In this document: positions 32,392-41,289 of the stretch, piece after piece
Layout of the letters: each line of letters starts with the position of its first letter
Position numbering within the stretch: position 1 is the first letter of the stretch
NCBI GenBank assembly: GCA_020849855.1
Contig: JADZFO010000040.1
Span: forward strand, 142,705 to 206,704
Length of the DNA stretch: 64,000 nucleotides
Direction: 5' to 3'
Source: a bacterium
GTDB lineage: Bacteria; 4484-113; JAFGCY01
Notes under the pieces: generated by a model
Told to the model about the DNA's origin: nothing
The model's database searches: none
The model's input: the letters and a program-made list of their open reading frames with translations, nothing else
Translations under genes and position numbers: made by a program

Positions 32392-34361
32392 TCCTCTTCG
32401 CCTCCCGACTCCTCACCCTCTTCCGGAGGCTGCGGCTCGCCCGCGATGCCTTCTGGTATCTCCACGCCGTCCTCGCCCAGGCGCAGGATCAGCTCCTGCG
32501 GCCGGGATTCCTCTTCAGGCGCAGACGGGTCATCAGGAATAAACAGATCCTCGCTGCCGGGGTCGCGCTTCACGCCGCTGTTGATCGGCGGTATGCCGAG
32601 GCCCTTGCCGGGGGCCTTGACTTCCTCGGGGTCGACATGCGAAGCGACCAGCCGTTCCTTGTTGGGGTCGCGGGTGGGTTCAAGCGGAACATCCGGGTCG
32701 CTGATCTCAGCGGGTACAGGCTCTTCCCTGGATTCCGCCACTGCGCGGTTGATGTCGTTGGCATACTTGGCCGGCAGCCTGATCGTGGCTGACGCGCCGC
32801 CTTCGACCTCCATGTACTTCGAGTCGTTGTTGTAGACCAGCGCGGCGCAAAGGAAGGTCTGGCCGTCCTTGTCCTTGAACTTCACATCTTCCTTGGCGGT
32901 CAGGCGCTTGATCTGGTCCTGATAGACGATGGTCTGGGCGCTGATCTCGCGGTTGTCCTGGCGCAGCCAGACCTTGCCTGAGGCGATGAAGTCGTTGTTG
33001 TTCAGGTACATCACGGCTTTGTCGGCATACATCTCAGAGTATGCGCCGATCAGGCGGGCCTGGTCGTGGTCGCCAATCTCGATCAGGTTCTCGTCAAGAA
33101 GCCAGTCGCCGGAACCCTGGGCCATGACGATGTTGCCGTCAAGCAGCACCATCTTCTCGGCATACTCCGTGCCGGCATACTCAGGCTTGTCCGAGCCGCC
33201 CCAGTAGGTCAGCTTGTCCGCTTCAGCGCGGCGGTCGGCCTGGATCACGGCAGCGCGGCTGTGGCTGATCACGCAGTCGCGGCCCCAGAAGTATTCAATG
33301 TCACCTGCCTGGATGCGCGTTTCGTACTTGCGCATGGCCTGCACGGCCTTGTCCTCGCCGAACTTCTTAGGCTGGCTGGGCTTGATGACCATGCCGATGT
33401 TGCCGTAGCACTCTGCCCACTTCCTGGCGATATGCGCCTCGAGGTGGTCGGTGGCAACGGTGACATCCTCCTTGGAGAACTTCACCTGCTGCGGAGTGGT
33501 TTGATACTTGCCAATGTCGATGATCTGGCCTTCAAAGTCCTTCACCTTGAAAGCCCGGTCGTAGTAGCGGCTGGTGGCCAGGACTACCTGGTTCTGCTTG
33601 TCATAGATGACTTCCTCGGCGCTGATGACCAGCTTCTCGAAGTCCTCAAGCTTCAGCTCTCCGACGTCCGTCAGTTCGCGCTCGGTGATGAACTGCGTGT
33701 CCTGCAGCGACGCCACATCGCCGCGGACATTGCCAATGAACTCCATATAGGTAAGCTCGCGGTCAGCCTGCATGTAGGCCGAACTGAGGCGGTTACCGTC
33801 GCGGCTCGTTACCTCCACCCCGTTGGGAAAGCGGAAGGATGGCGCGCGCTTCTCGCGGGATGCTGGTGTGGCAGCCTCCTTAAAGCGGCGCCACTCCACG
33901 CGCGGGGCGGAAACCGCCATGCCGTCGCGGGTTTCGATCTTGAAGCTGTCGGCGCCCTTGTAGCCGCCGTAGATAGTGAAGTCTTCAGTGCGGGTGTTGT
34001 ATTCGACCGTGCCGGCTTCAAATGTCAGTGAGCTCTCGCCGTTCTCGTAGTACTCGGCCTTCGCGTCCTTGAAGCTGGCCTGCTCCTGGTCCTTGGACAG
34101 GGTAACGGAGCTGCCCTCTATCTTCATCGCCAGCTCACCCTCATCGTTGATGACGGTCATGGCGATGGGCTTGTCCACAGAAAGGTAGACCTCGCTTTCC
34201 GGCCGCGACTTGATCGCGGCGATCTCCTCATCCGAGCGCTCGAAGATGTAGCGGATGCCTATGTAGGCGGCCACAAGCAGCGCAGTAATGAGCAGATTGC
34301 GCAGAAACGCGAGCAGCGGCGCCCAGCGCTGCCGCCGGATTTGACTGACCTTCCTTTCCAT
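32388..34361 (-). CDS. LptC-like membrane-anchored protein with extended OstA-type repeats
   Basis: The 657-residue protein has a basic N-terminus, one membrane anchor (about residues 17-39), then beta-repeat sequence throughout. LptC-like features are ITVINDEGELAMKIEGSSVTLSKDQ and the alternating strand pattern; later repeats such as DNREISAQTIVYQDQIKRLTAKEDVKF look OstA-like. The tail (~540-657) is Pro/Glu-rich and acidic. LptC is normally ~190 residues and hands LPS from LptBFG to LptA. Here it overlaps the LptA-like gene (ATGA). GAGGAGG lies just 1 nt before the ATG, an odd spacing. TAGAAT sits 18 nt upstream of the start. Confidence 0.72.
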   Translation of the reverse strand: MERKVSQIRRQRWAPLLAFLRNLLITALLVAAYIGIRYIFERSDEEIAAIKSRPESEVYLSVDKPIAMTVINDEGELAMKIEGSSVTLSKDQEQASFKDAKAEYYENGESSLTFEAGTVEYNTRTEDFTIYGGYKGADSFKIETRDGMAVSAPRVEWRRFKEAATPASREKRAPSFRFPNGVEVTSRDGNRLSSAYMQADRELTYMEFIGNVRGDVASLQDTQFITERELTDVGELKLEDFEKLVISAEEVIYDKQNQVVLATSRYYDRAFKVKDFEGQIIDIGKYQTTPQQVKFSKEDVTVATDHLEAHIARKWAECYGNIGMVIKPSQPKKFGEDKAVQAMRKYETRIQAGDIEYFWGRDCVISHSRAAVIQADRRAEADKLTYWGGSDKPEYAGTEYAEKMVLLDGNIVMAQGSGDWLLDENLIEIGDHDQARLIGAYSEMYADKAVMYLNNNDFIASGKVWLRQDNREISAQTIVYQDQIKRLTAKEDVKFKDKDGQTFLCAALVYNNDSKYMEVEGGASATIRLPAKYANDINRAVAESREEPVPAEISDPDVPLEPTRDPNKERLVASHVDPEEVKAPGKGLGIPPINSGVKRDPGSEDLFIPDDPSAPEEESRPQELILRLGEDGVEIPEGIAGEPQPPEEGEESGGEEE

Positions 34362-34443
34362 GCCTCCTCGGGGCGCCTAATTCTAGCCCGCGCCAGCAGC
34401 AGGACGGAAAGCGCGGCCTCGGCGTTTGGAAATGCGAGGCGAC

Positions 34444-36177
34444 TCAGGATCCGACCAGCAGGCGCTCGGCAAGGGCGCGTTCCTCCGCGCTGCCCTGCCC
34501 TCCCAGCATGCGCATCAGCTCCAGCACCCGCTCCTCGGAGCTGATCGCGCTGATCCTGACGCTGCTGGCAGCCGCGGCGCTGTCCTTGCGGACGCTGAGG
34601 TGCGCCTGGCCGGCGGCGGCAACCACCGGCAGGTGCGTGATGGCCAGAAGCTGGCGTCCGCCTGCCATTTCAAGCAGGACCTCAGCTATCCGGCGGGCTG
34701 CATCTGCGCCGACCCCGGCCTCAATCTCGTCCAGCAGGACCACACTGCTGCCCAGCCGGCCGGCGAGCGCCGCCTTGAAGCCCAGCAGCAGGCGCGATGC
34801 TTCGCCGCCAGATGCCACCTGGGCAAGAGGCCGCGCCGGCTCGCCAGGGTTCAGCGAGATCAAGAGCTCAATGCTTTCGGTGCCGCTCTGGCCGGCATGG
34901 TCCAGTTCCTGCTGCTCAGCCAGCAGATCCACAGCTGGGAAGTCCAGGCGCTGCAGATAGGCCTCGCTGTGCTGGCAGAGCCTGTCAGCGGCCTTGCGAC
35001 GCTGCTGCGCCAGCTGCTGCCCAAGCCGCATCGTCTGCTGGTGCAGACGGTCAAGCTCAACCTGCAGGCTCTCGGGTGATGAGCCGCTGTCCTGCAGCAC
35101 CATCAGGCGCTCGGACTTGCTTTGGAGCAGGGGCTCAAGTTCATCTGCGCTGAGGCCGTACTTGCGCTCCAGGCGCAGGATCTCGTCCAGGCGCTCCGCC
35201 AGGCGCAGCTCTTCCTGCGGGTCATGCTGCACGCTCTGGGCAAAGTGATGGCACTCAGCGCCCAGCTCCCGCAGTTCTTCCAGCAGGGCTGCCGCTCGCT
35301 GGCGGATCTGTTCAGGGCCCTCTGTCTGATCATTGCCAAGCAGCTGGGTCAGCAGACCCAGCTCTTTCTCAGCCGAGGCGACCAAGTCATAGGCGCCGCG
35401 GCTGTCTTCGTCGCCAGAAAGGTAGCGGGCGGCAGATTCTGCCGCGGCCAGTACCTGCTGGGCGCTGCGCTGCAGTTTGAGCGCATAGCTCAGCTCGGCA
35501 AGCTCGCCGGGGCGCACAGCCGCCTGCTCCAGCTCGTCAACCTGGAAGCGCAGGAAGTCCAGCTCCTGCGCCAGTTGCCCGCTCGCTTCAAGGATGGTAG
35601 CCAGACGGCGACGGGTCTCGGCCCAGGCCTGGTAACTGGCGCTGTAGTCATCACGCAGGCGGATGAGTGTGGCATCGCCAAAGGCCTCAACAAGCTGCAG
35701 GTGGGACTTGGGGTCGAAAAGTATGCGGCTTTCGAACTGGCCGGTGAACTCGAACTGCTGCTCAGCCAGGGCGGCCAGATCCTGGACCTTGACGCTGCTG
35801 CCATTGAGGTCCAGCCTGCTGCGGCCACTGGCGCTGAAGCTGCGGTAAAGCTCGTTTACGCCGGCCTGCCAGGGCAGTCCCAGGCTCCGCGCCAATGCAT
35901 CTTCCAGCTCCAGGCGAAGGCGCACCTCGCAGGCTGCAGCGCCGGAAGCAATCAGGGAGCGGTGAGCACGCCCGCCAAGCACGAAGGCCAGCGCGTCAAA
36001 GAGAAGGGACTTGCCCGCGCCGGATGGGCCGGTGATGACAGTCAGGCCGGGCGAGAAGGAAACGCTCGCCGAGCGCAGCAGGGCGAAGTCGCGCAGCTCA
36101 ATGTGCAGCAGGCGCAGGGGCGCTGCGGCATTGCTTGCAGCCGTGGCCGGCGCCTTGGCCTGCGCAGACCTAGGCAT
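34444..36177 (-). CDS. recN: DNA repair ATPase RecN
   Basis: The 577-residue SMC-like protein starts at ATG 36177, overlapping the NAD kinase stop by 8 bp; an upstream in-frame start would lie inside nadK. Order: ELRDFALLRSASVSFSPGLTVITGPSGAGKS (Walker A), long coiled coil with EFTGQFESRILFDPKSHLQLV, and the C-terminal lobe SLNPGEPARPLAQVASGGEASRLLL (ABC signature) and VVLLDEIEAGVGADAA (Walker B). The family's usual Q-x-H of GQHE reads GQFE here. RecN tethers DNA ends in double-strand break repair. The nadK-recN-tlyA association is widespread in bacteria. Confidence 0.94.
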   Translation of the reverse strand: MPRSAQAKAPATAASNAAAPLRLLHIELRDFALLRSASVSFSPGLTVITGPSGAGKSLLFDALAFVLGGRAHRSLIASGAAACEVRLRLELEDALARSLGLPWQAGVNELYRSFSASGRSRLDLNGSSVKVQDLAALAEQQFEFTGQFESRILFDPKSHLQLVEAFGDATLIRLRDDYSASYQAWAETRRRLATILEASGQLAQELDFLRFQVDELEQAAVRPGELAELSYALKLQRSAQQVLAAAESAARYLSGDEDSRGAYDLVASAEKELGLLTQLLGNDQTEGPEQIRQRAAALLEELRELGAECHHFAQSVQHDPQEELRLAERLDEILRLERKYGLSADELEPLLQSKSERLMVLQDSGSSPESLQVELDRLHQQTMRLGQQLAQQRRKAADRLCQHSEAYLQRLDFPAVDLLAEQQELDHAGQSGTESIELLISLNPGEPARPLAQVASGGEASRLLLGFKAALAGRLGSSVVLLDEIEAGVGADAARRIAEVLLEMAGGRQLLAITHLPVVAAAGQAHLSVRKDSAAAASSVRISAISSEERVLELMRMLGGQGSAEERALAERLLVGS

Positions 36178-37015
36178 CGGCCTCACCGTAGACGTAACCG
36201 TGCTGGAACTTCTGGCGCAGGACTTCAAAGAAGTCGTGGCCGTCGGGGTTATAGACGTGCAAACGCTGCTCAGCACGGCTGACCAGGATCCGCTCGCCAA
36301 AGACCATTTGGTCGTGGTGCATGCCGTCGTAGGAGACTTCCAGCTCATGCTCGCGGAGGCTGTAGAGCTCCAGCTCATCGCAGGCCGGCAGCACTAGAGG
36401 CTTGGTGAAAAGCGAGTGCGCGCAGATCGGCGTCATTATGGTTACATCGACATCCGGGTGTACGAGCGGTCCGCCGGCGCTGAGGTTATAGGCCGTTGAG
36501 CCCGTGGCGCTGGAGATGATGATGCCGTCTGCGCGGTAGTTGGCGATCAGGCGGCCCTTGTGCCGGGCCTGGAAGTCGCGGATCTTGTCGTCGCCGCCCT
36601 TGCTGACGACGACATCATTGATGGACAGGCGCTCGCGGATCTTGCCGTCGATCCCGATTACTCTGCCACGCAGCACGCCGCGGTCCTGAATCGGCATGCT
36701 GCCGCTGCGTATCTGCTCCAGGGCCGGGCGGAGCTCGGCCAGTGGCACCATACACAGGAAACCGAGGCGGCCGACCATTACGCCCAGGATGGGCACCTGG
36801 TGCCGCACGGCAATGTGCGCGCCGGCCAGGAACGTCCCATCCCCGCCGAGGGCCACCAGCAGGCTGGTGCCGGGCGGGAGGACGATGTCGTCATCCAGGT
36901 CATTGCGGCGGAGGGTATGAAACTCGATACCCAGGCCGCGCAGGAGAGGTTCGATCTGCTGGCTCAGCATCTCATCACTGATGCGGCTGGGGTGCAGAAG
37001 CAGGCAGATCTTCAT
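36170..37015 (-). CDS. nadK: NAD kinase
   Basis: The 281-residue protein starts at ATG 37015 with GGAGG 7 nt upstream and overlaps the tlyA stop by 4 bp. The family motifs LVALGGDGTFLAGAH (GGDGT, phosphate donor site) and ADGIIISSATGSTAYNLSAGGPLVHPD are intact. It phosphorylates NAD to NADP. The C-terminal part has the usual beta-sandwich with CDELELYSLREHELEVSYDG. Length is normal. Confidence 0.96.
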   Translation of the reverse strand: MKICLLLHPSRISDEMLSQQIEPLLRGLGIEFHTLRRNDLDDDIVLPPGTSLLVALGGDGTFLAGAHIAVRHQVPILGVMVGRLGFLCMVPLAELRPALEQIRSGSMPIQDRGVLRGRVIGIDGKIRERLSINDVVVSKGGDDKIRDFQARHKGRLIANYRADGIIISSATGSTAYNLSAGGPLVHPDVDVTIMTPICAHSLFTKPLVLPACDELELYSLREHELEVSYDGMHHDQMVFGERILVSRAEQRLHVYNPDGHDFFEVLRQKFQHGYVYGEADA

Positions 37016-37842
37016 GCCTGCACCTCCGGCGCACCGGGTGCAGGGCCAGAAGCCCTGAGGGCAGCTTCCACCCGGGCGGCATAAGCATCGGCGGAGTCGG
37101 CAACCCCGGCTGGCAGCCGCTGCAGCTCCACGAAGTACTCCTGATTGCCACTGGCGCCGCGGACGGCGGCGGGGTAAACGGCCACTGGCTGGAGCTGCTG
37201 CTGCACCCAGTCATTATAGAGACCCAGCAGCACATCTCTTATTGCTGCAACAGAGCTGACGAGACCGCCGACAAGCTCCGCCTGACGCCCCAGGGCAGCC
37301 AGCTCGAACTGCGGCTTGACCAGCAGCAGCAGCTCAGCCTCAGCCGCCAGCAGTGGGGCCACTGCCGGCAGGACGGCGCGCCAGGAAATGAAGGACAGGT
37401 CCCCCACAACCACCTCGACCGCCTCGGGGATCTCAGCGCTGCTGAGCAGGCGGGCATTGGTGCGTTCGAGAAGAATCACCCTTGGATCCTGGCGCAGCGC
37501 TTCGACGATGAGGCCATAACCCACATCGACACTGTAGACACGCAGGGCGCCGGCTTCCAGCAGTACCTGTGTGAAGCCGCCGGTTGAGGCGCCAAGGTCG
37601 AGGCAGATGCGACCGGCTGGCTCAAGGCCGCTGGCCTGCAGCACCGGGCGCAGTTTGTCTGCCCCGCGGCTGACAGGCTGTTCAATGCGACCCTTGACCC
37701 TGACGCTGGCCCCCTCGGAAAGCTCGAAGTGCGCGCTGGTCTGGGCCTTGTCATTTACGAGTACCCGGCCGGCCAACAGCAGTCCTCGGGCAACGCGTTC
37801 ATCGGAAGTGACCGCCTCCAGCAGGTATGCCAGGAGCTGCAT
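37012..37842 (-). CDS. tlyA: TlyA-family rRNA (cytidine-2'-O)-methyltransferase
   Basis: The 276-residue protein has an N-terminal S4 RNA-binding domain (DERVARGLLLAGRVLVNDKAQTSA) and a FtsJ/RrmJ-type methyltransferase: LDLGASTGGFTQVLLEAGALRVYSVDVGYG (SAM site), VVGDLSFISWRAVLPAV, and LLVKPQFEL. TlyA methylates ribosomal cytidines in 16S and 23S rRNA. It starts 6 bp after the divergent-PAP2 stop and overlaps nadK. The order tlyA-nadK-recN is a well-known conserved cluster. Confidence 0.93.
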   Translation of the reverse strand: MQLLAYLLEAVTSDERVARGLLLAGRVLVNDKAQTSAHFELSEGASVRVKGRIEQPVSRGADKLRPVLQASGLEPAGRICLDLGASTGGFTQVLLEAGALRVYSVDVGYGLIVEALRQDPRVILLERTNARLLSSAEIPEAVEVVVGDLSFISWRAVLPAVAPLLAAEAELLLLVKPQFELAALGRQAELVGGLVSSVAAIRDVLLGLYNDWVQQQLQPVAVYPAAVRGASGNQEYFVELQRLPAGVADSADAYAARVEAALRASGPAPGAPEVQA

Positions 37843-37848
37843 GACGGC

Positions 37849-38349
37849 CTAGGGCAGCAGTGCTGCTGCGCCCTCCGGCACCGCGGCTACTACCAGCGGC
37901 CCGTGCAGCAGCGCGGCTACCAGTATGCCCAGCAGCGCGCCGACAAAGACTTCCATCGGTGAGTGGCCCAGCAGCTCGCGCAGCTTGCGATAGGTGGTCT
38001 TGTCACTGAGGAGCTTCCCCTGCAGGAGCTGTGGCACGATCTCGTTGAGGAGCTGGGCGTGGTATCCGGCCGAGCGGCGCAGGTTGGTCGCGTCATAGAC
38101 AACCACCATGGCGAAGCAGAGCGCTATGGCGAACTCAGGACTGCGGAAGCCTTCGCTCAGGCCAATCTCAGTGGACAGCCCCAGGGTAAAGGCGGAGTGG
38201 CTGGAAGGCATCCCGCCGCTGTCCACCAGGCGCGAAAAGTCCATGCGCTTGGTACGGACGGCGTGGAGGATCACCTTGAGAGCTTGGGCCAGAATCCACG
38301 AGGCGAAAGCCACGGTGATCCAGGGGTTAGCGCGCAGCAGTTGCAACAT
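37849..38349 (-). CDS. Divergent PAP2-family membrane protein (YuiD/DUF212-like)
   Basis: The 166-residue protein shows the family blocks AQALKVILHAVRTKRMDFSRLVDSGGMPSSHSAFTLGLS, YDATNLRRSAGYHAQLLNEI and ELLGHSPMEVFVGALLGILVA, with several membrane helices. The PSSH and GHSPMEV motifs carry the residues equivalent to the PAP2 phosphatase site. The ATG at 38349 matches the usual N-terminus (M-L-Q-L-L before the first helix). Earlier in-frame starts at 38364 and 38382 would include the TATAAT box. Substrate is unknown, plausibly a lipid or polyprenyl phosphate. Confidence 0.88.
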   Translation of the reverse strand: MLQLLRANPWITVAFASWILAQALKVILHAVRTKRMDFSRLVDSGGMPSSHSAFTLGLSTEIGLSEGFRSPEFAIALCFAMVVVYDATNLRRSAGYHAQLLNEIVPQLLQGKLLSDKTTYRKLRELLGHSPMEVFVGALLGILVAALLHGPLVVAAVPEGAAALLP

Positions 38350-38362
38350 GCCGGGGTGCTCC

Positions 38363-38368
38363 ATTATA
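38363..38368 (-). promoter_or_regulatory. -10 box TATAAT before the divergent-PAP2 gene
   Basis: TATAAT ends 13 nt before the ATG at 38349 and lies just past the stop of the preceding gene (38384), so transcription may start anew here. Confidence 0.45.
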
Positions 38369-38383
38369 AGGGCTGCCAGCAAT

Positions 38384-40231
38384 CTAGTAGGCCTGGATTT
38401 TGCGGCCCAGCGACCAGATCAGCATGGCTGATAGAAAGAGCCCCCAGAAGCATTCCAGGACGCCGATGGCGTTGTGCAGCTCATAACGCGGATCGCCCAG
38501 CATCGAGAAGCCCATGCCGCTGAAGGCCTGCGCCGAGACCAGCAGGGCATGCTTCCAGCCGGCTATGGCTGTGTCCAGCAACTGGTCGAGCTGCTGGGCG
38601 GATTCGGCCTCGATGCTGGTCGACATGACATAGCGCGTCACTTCCTGGCCGCCCTGGTATACCGGCAGGCCGAGGCAAAGATAAGTCACCGCAAAGGCCA
38701 GGATCGAGACCAGGGCGGTGGCCACCACCCTGCCCGGCCGTTCGCCATAGCCGCAGCTGAGCATCCAGAATGATGCGCTGAGCAGGCGTCCGAGGGCGAT
38801 TAGCAGGTCGAGCAGGCTGAGCGCAAAGTGCTGACCCGAGGCGCTGAGCAGTGTCAGGACAGCCGCCGGCAGGGCCAGCAGCAGGGCCAGCAGCAACGCC
38901 AGGGGTCCGCCGCCGGCCAGCCGCAGCACCATCTTCTCCAGCCGGCTGCGCGGCTGCTCATGCCGTCCGCCCAGCAGGTCGGCCACCGCCGAGGGCCGCT
39001 CCTGAGGGTTCTGCAGCGCTTCATAGACCCGCCCCAGGCGGCTGCGCCGCGGCAGGTCGATAAGCCACAGCGGCAGGCGTCGCAGCCTGGCCAGCCAACT
39101 CTTCGGCTCCCGCACTACCGGCCCGATCTGCCGCCACTGGGCCAGCATGGCGATCAGGCCCAGCGCGGCGAGCGACACTGCGGCGATGTCCTGGCGCAGC
39201 AGCAGCAGGTACAGCGCCAGCAGGGTCAGGCCCAGCAGCAGGCCGGAGCGGATCAGCCGCAGCAGGCAGTCCAGGCTGGCCGGCAGCAGGGCGCGGCGGT
39301 CGAGCTCCTTCTCGCTGTAGGCCAGACGGCTGGCCATGGTGTTATTCGACTGTTCCAGGTAGGCGTTCTTCAGCGCCGCCAGCGAGCGCCGGGCCCTAAA
39401 GCCCCAGGCCTGATGCGCCCTCAGCACCCGTCCGTATTCACGCGGCGAGAAGAGCAGCGCCAGCTGGCTGAGCGGCCAGCGCCACAGCGGCGGGCAGAGG
39501 CTCAGAAAGGGCGGGTCCAGCCGCTGCCAGAAGTCCACGCCGTGCTGCGCCATCAGGGCCGGCAGCTCCTGCCACAGCCGCCGGTCGCCGCCGAGGATGC
39601 CGCCGCCCAGGATGCCGCCGGCGATGCGTTCAGCCGGCAGCGGCCCGGGCTCCAGCAGGGCCGGCAGGTCGCAGCCCGAGAGGGAGCAGTCCAGCAGCAG
39701 CGCGTCATGCAGGCCGCGCACCGAGGCCAGGCTGAGGCCCTCGAAATCGAGGCCTTGCAGCAGGGCGTAGCTCAGGTCCACCTGGTCGAGGCGGGTGACG
39801 CTGACATCGCTGTAGCGCAGCCCGCCGCTGCCCTCCAGCAACTCAAAGGCCCCGAAGCGGGTGCCCGATAGCAGGGCGGCCCGCAGGCTGCTGCGGCTCA
39901 GCAGCGCCCCGTCCAGGCGGGCCGAGCTGAGGTCGCAAAGCTCCAGGCGGCACTCGCTGAAGCTGCAGCCCCGCAGGTCGGCGCTGCGCAGGCTGGCCCG
40001 GCTGAAGTCGCAGCGGCTGAAGCTGCAGCCCCGCAGATCGGCGGCGTTGAAGTAGGCCCCGCTGAAAGTGCAGGCCTCGAAGCTGACCCGCTGGAAGCAC
40101 ACCCCCGACAGCAGCGCGCCGTCCAGGGCAGCTCCGCTGTAGCGCCCGCCGTCGAGGCTGCGGCTCCCGGCCAGCACGGCCCTCAGGGCCTCGGTGGCGA
40201 GCAGGCCCGCACCGGCGCTCAGCTCAGCCAT
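38384..40231 (-). CDS. Pentapeptide-repeat membrane protein with channel-like C-terminus
   Basis: The 615-residue protein has residues ~30-160 in A(D/N)L(R/S)x-type pentapeptide repeats (AYFNAADLRGCSFSRCDFSRASLRSADLRGCSF...), which form a right-handed quadrilateral beta-helix. After a spacer, the C-terminal half holds about six hydrophobic helices. The last ~100 residues include a possible re-entrant segment AFSGMGFSMLGDPRYELHNAIG before a final helix, as in two-helix ion channels; the filter motif TxGYG is absent. ATG 40231 is preferred; TTG 40264 is an alternative. It is the first gene of the minus-strand array. Function is unknown. Confidence 0.7.
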   Translation of the reverse strand: MAELSAGAGLLATEALRAVLAGSRSLDGGRYSGAALDGALLSGVCFQRVSFEACTFSGAYFNAADLRGCSFSRCDFSRASLRSADLRGCSFSECRLELCDLSSARLDGALLSRSSLRAALLSGTRFGAFELLEGSGGLRYSDVSVTRLDQVDLSYALLQGLDFEGLSLASVRGLHDALLLDCSLSGCDLPALLEPGPLPAERIAGGILGGGILGGDRRLWQELPALMAQHGVDFWQRLDPPFLSLCPPLWRWPLSQLALLFSPREYGRVLRAHQAWGFRARRSLAALKNAYLEQSNNTMASRLAYSEKELDRRALLPASLDCLLRLIRSGLLLGLTLLALYLLLLRQDIAAVSLAALGLIAMLAQWRQIGPVVREPKSWLARLRRLPLWLIDLPRRSRLGRVYEALQNPQERPSAVADLLGGRHEQPRSRLEKMVLRLAGGGPLALLLALLLALPAAVLTLLSASGQHFALSLLDLLIALGRLLSASFWMLSCGYGERPGRVVATALVSILAFAVTYLCLGLPVYQGGQEVTRYVMSTSIEAESAQQLDQLLDTAIAGWKHALLVSAQAFSGMGFSMLGDPRYELHNAIGVLECFWGLFLSAMLIWSLGRKIQAY

Positions 40232-40264
40232 CGGCCCGCCGTCCGCGATTAAAAGGGTGCCCAA

Positions 40265-41220
40265 GCGGCATCCCGCCTAGTTTACAGCAGCAGGGCATCC
40301 GCAGGACCCTTGCATCTATCTTCAAGCCGGGTCCTGCTGACGGACTGCCAGGCGGCTTGAACCCCATGGCCCGGGGTTTAACCTTCAGGCCCGTCCGGCA
40401 ACGTGTATTCGTTCCTGCGGACCGCCGCGAGGCCCGGTTTTAACCTTTGCCGCCCCAAAAGCACCGAAAACAGCGCAGCGCAATTCTTGCAAACTGCGTT
40501 TTGCGATTTGCATTTTGCAGAGAACAGCGCGGCCGTGCAGAGCCGATTCCGGGTCGCGTGGGGATGTTGTCTGCACATTTATTCACTAGTTCGTCCTGTG
40601 GCCTTTCCAGCCATAACCAATTACACACGGTATCGAGCCTAAACCTGGCCCCAGGGGCGCGACAAAAGCCGGCCCTGTAGGCCGGCTCGTCACTCTAACC
40701 TGGTATCTTCACTTGCCATCCTGTGGCTATGCATTATTAGACCAGCCTCCACGCTGCAGGTTCCATTGCCAGCGGCCCTGCACCCGCCCCTTGGCAGAAT
40801 GAGTGCGCGCCAAAACGGGCCCGCAGGCTGCGGCATCTGAATGGGATACCACGCAGGAGACAATATTATTGTAACCAGCAGACAGAATGAGGCAACATCG
40901 CCTGAGTTGGCTGTGGCTATTCCAGCCTGGCGGCGCAAGGGACTCCGTTCAGGCCCAGCCTGGCCTTGAAAACCCGAGTGCCGCCCTCGTGAGGCGGCAC
41001 TACTGATCAGCTAATTTGAAGCCCGATCTCGACGGACCGGGCCTTGATACTGCCTTTTGGTGAGATCACCGCTGTGCAGTTATCATGCCCTTAAAGACCC
41101 CGGCGGGCAGGCCAGGTTCCCATCCTCCAGTGGCTGTCTCAGTTAGCCCCATCCCCCGGCGCTGCCCGGCCTGGCCCTGAGGCCGCGCGCCAGCTAAGTG
41201 CTCCAAATCAGCCCGCAGCC
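40265..41220. other. Long intergenic region without a convincing gene
   Basis: About 950 bp between divergent genes. Visible elements are a direct repeat of GCCCGG(G/T)TTTAACCTT near 40369 and 40432, a GC-rich/AT-rich alternation near 40480-40520, a hairpin AGCCGGCC-ctgta-GGCCGGCT at 40668-40688, and GTGCCGCC-ctcgt-GAGGCGGCAC at 40978-41000. Small open frames here have no ribosome site or protein-like composition. Confidence 0.5.
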
Positions 41221-41247
41221 TGTTATGCTTGCGCCGCACCGGGTATA
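41221..41247 (+). promoter_or_regulatory. Shared-type promoter upstream of secreted paralogue 1
   Basis: TGTTATGC, 12 nt, GGGTATA. The equivalent elements upstream of paralogues 2 and 3 are TTGTGTTTAC...GGGGTAT and TTGTTTAC...GGGGTATA. A GGTTC-actc-GAACC dyad follows in the leader. The sigma factor that reads it is unknown. Confidence 0.35.
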
Positions 41248-41289
41248 GCAAGCGGTTCACTCGAACCAAAACACAGTCGGGGGAATGCC

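Noticed and set aside
40378-40938. Several 60-80 codon frames in the intergenic region
   Set aside because: They overlap each other on both strands, lack ribosome sites and have atypical composition.
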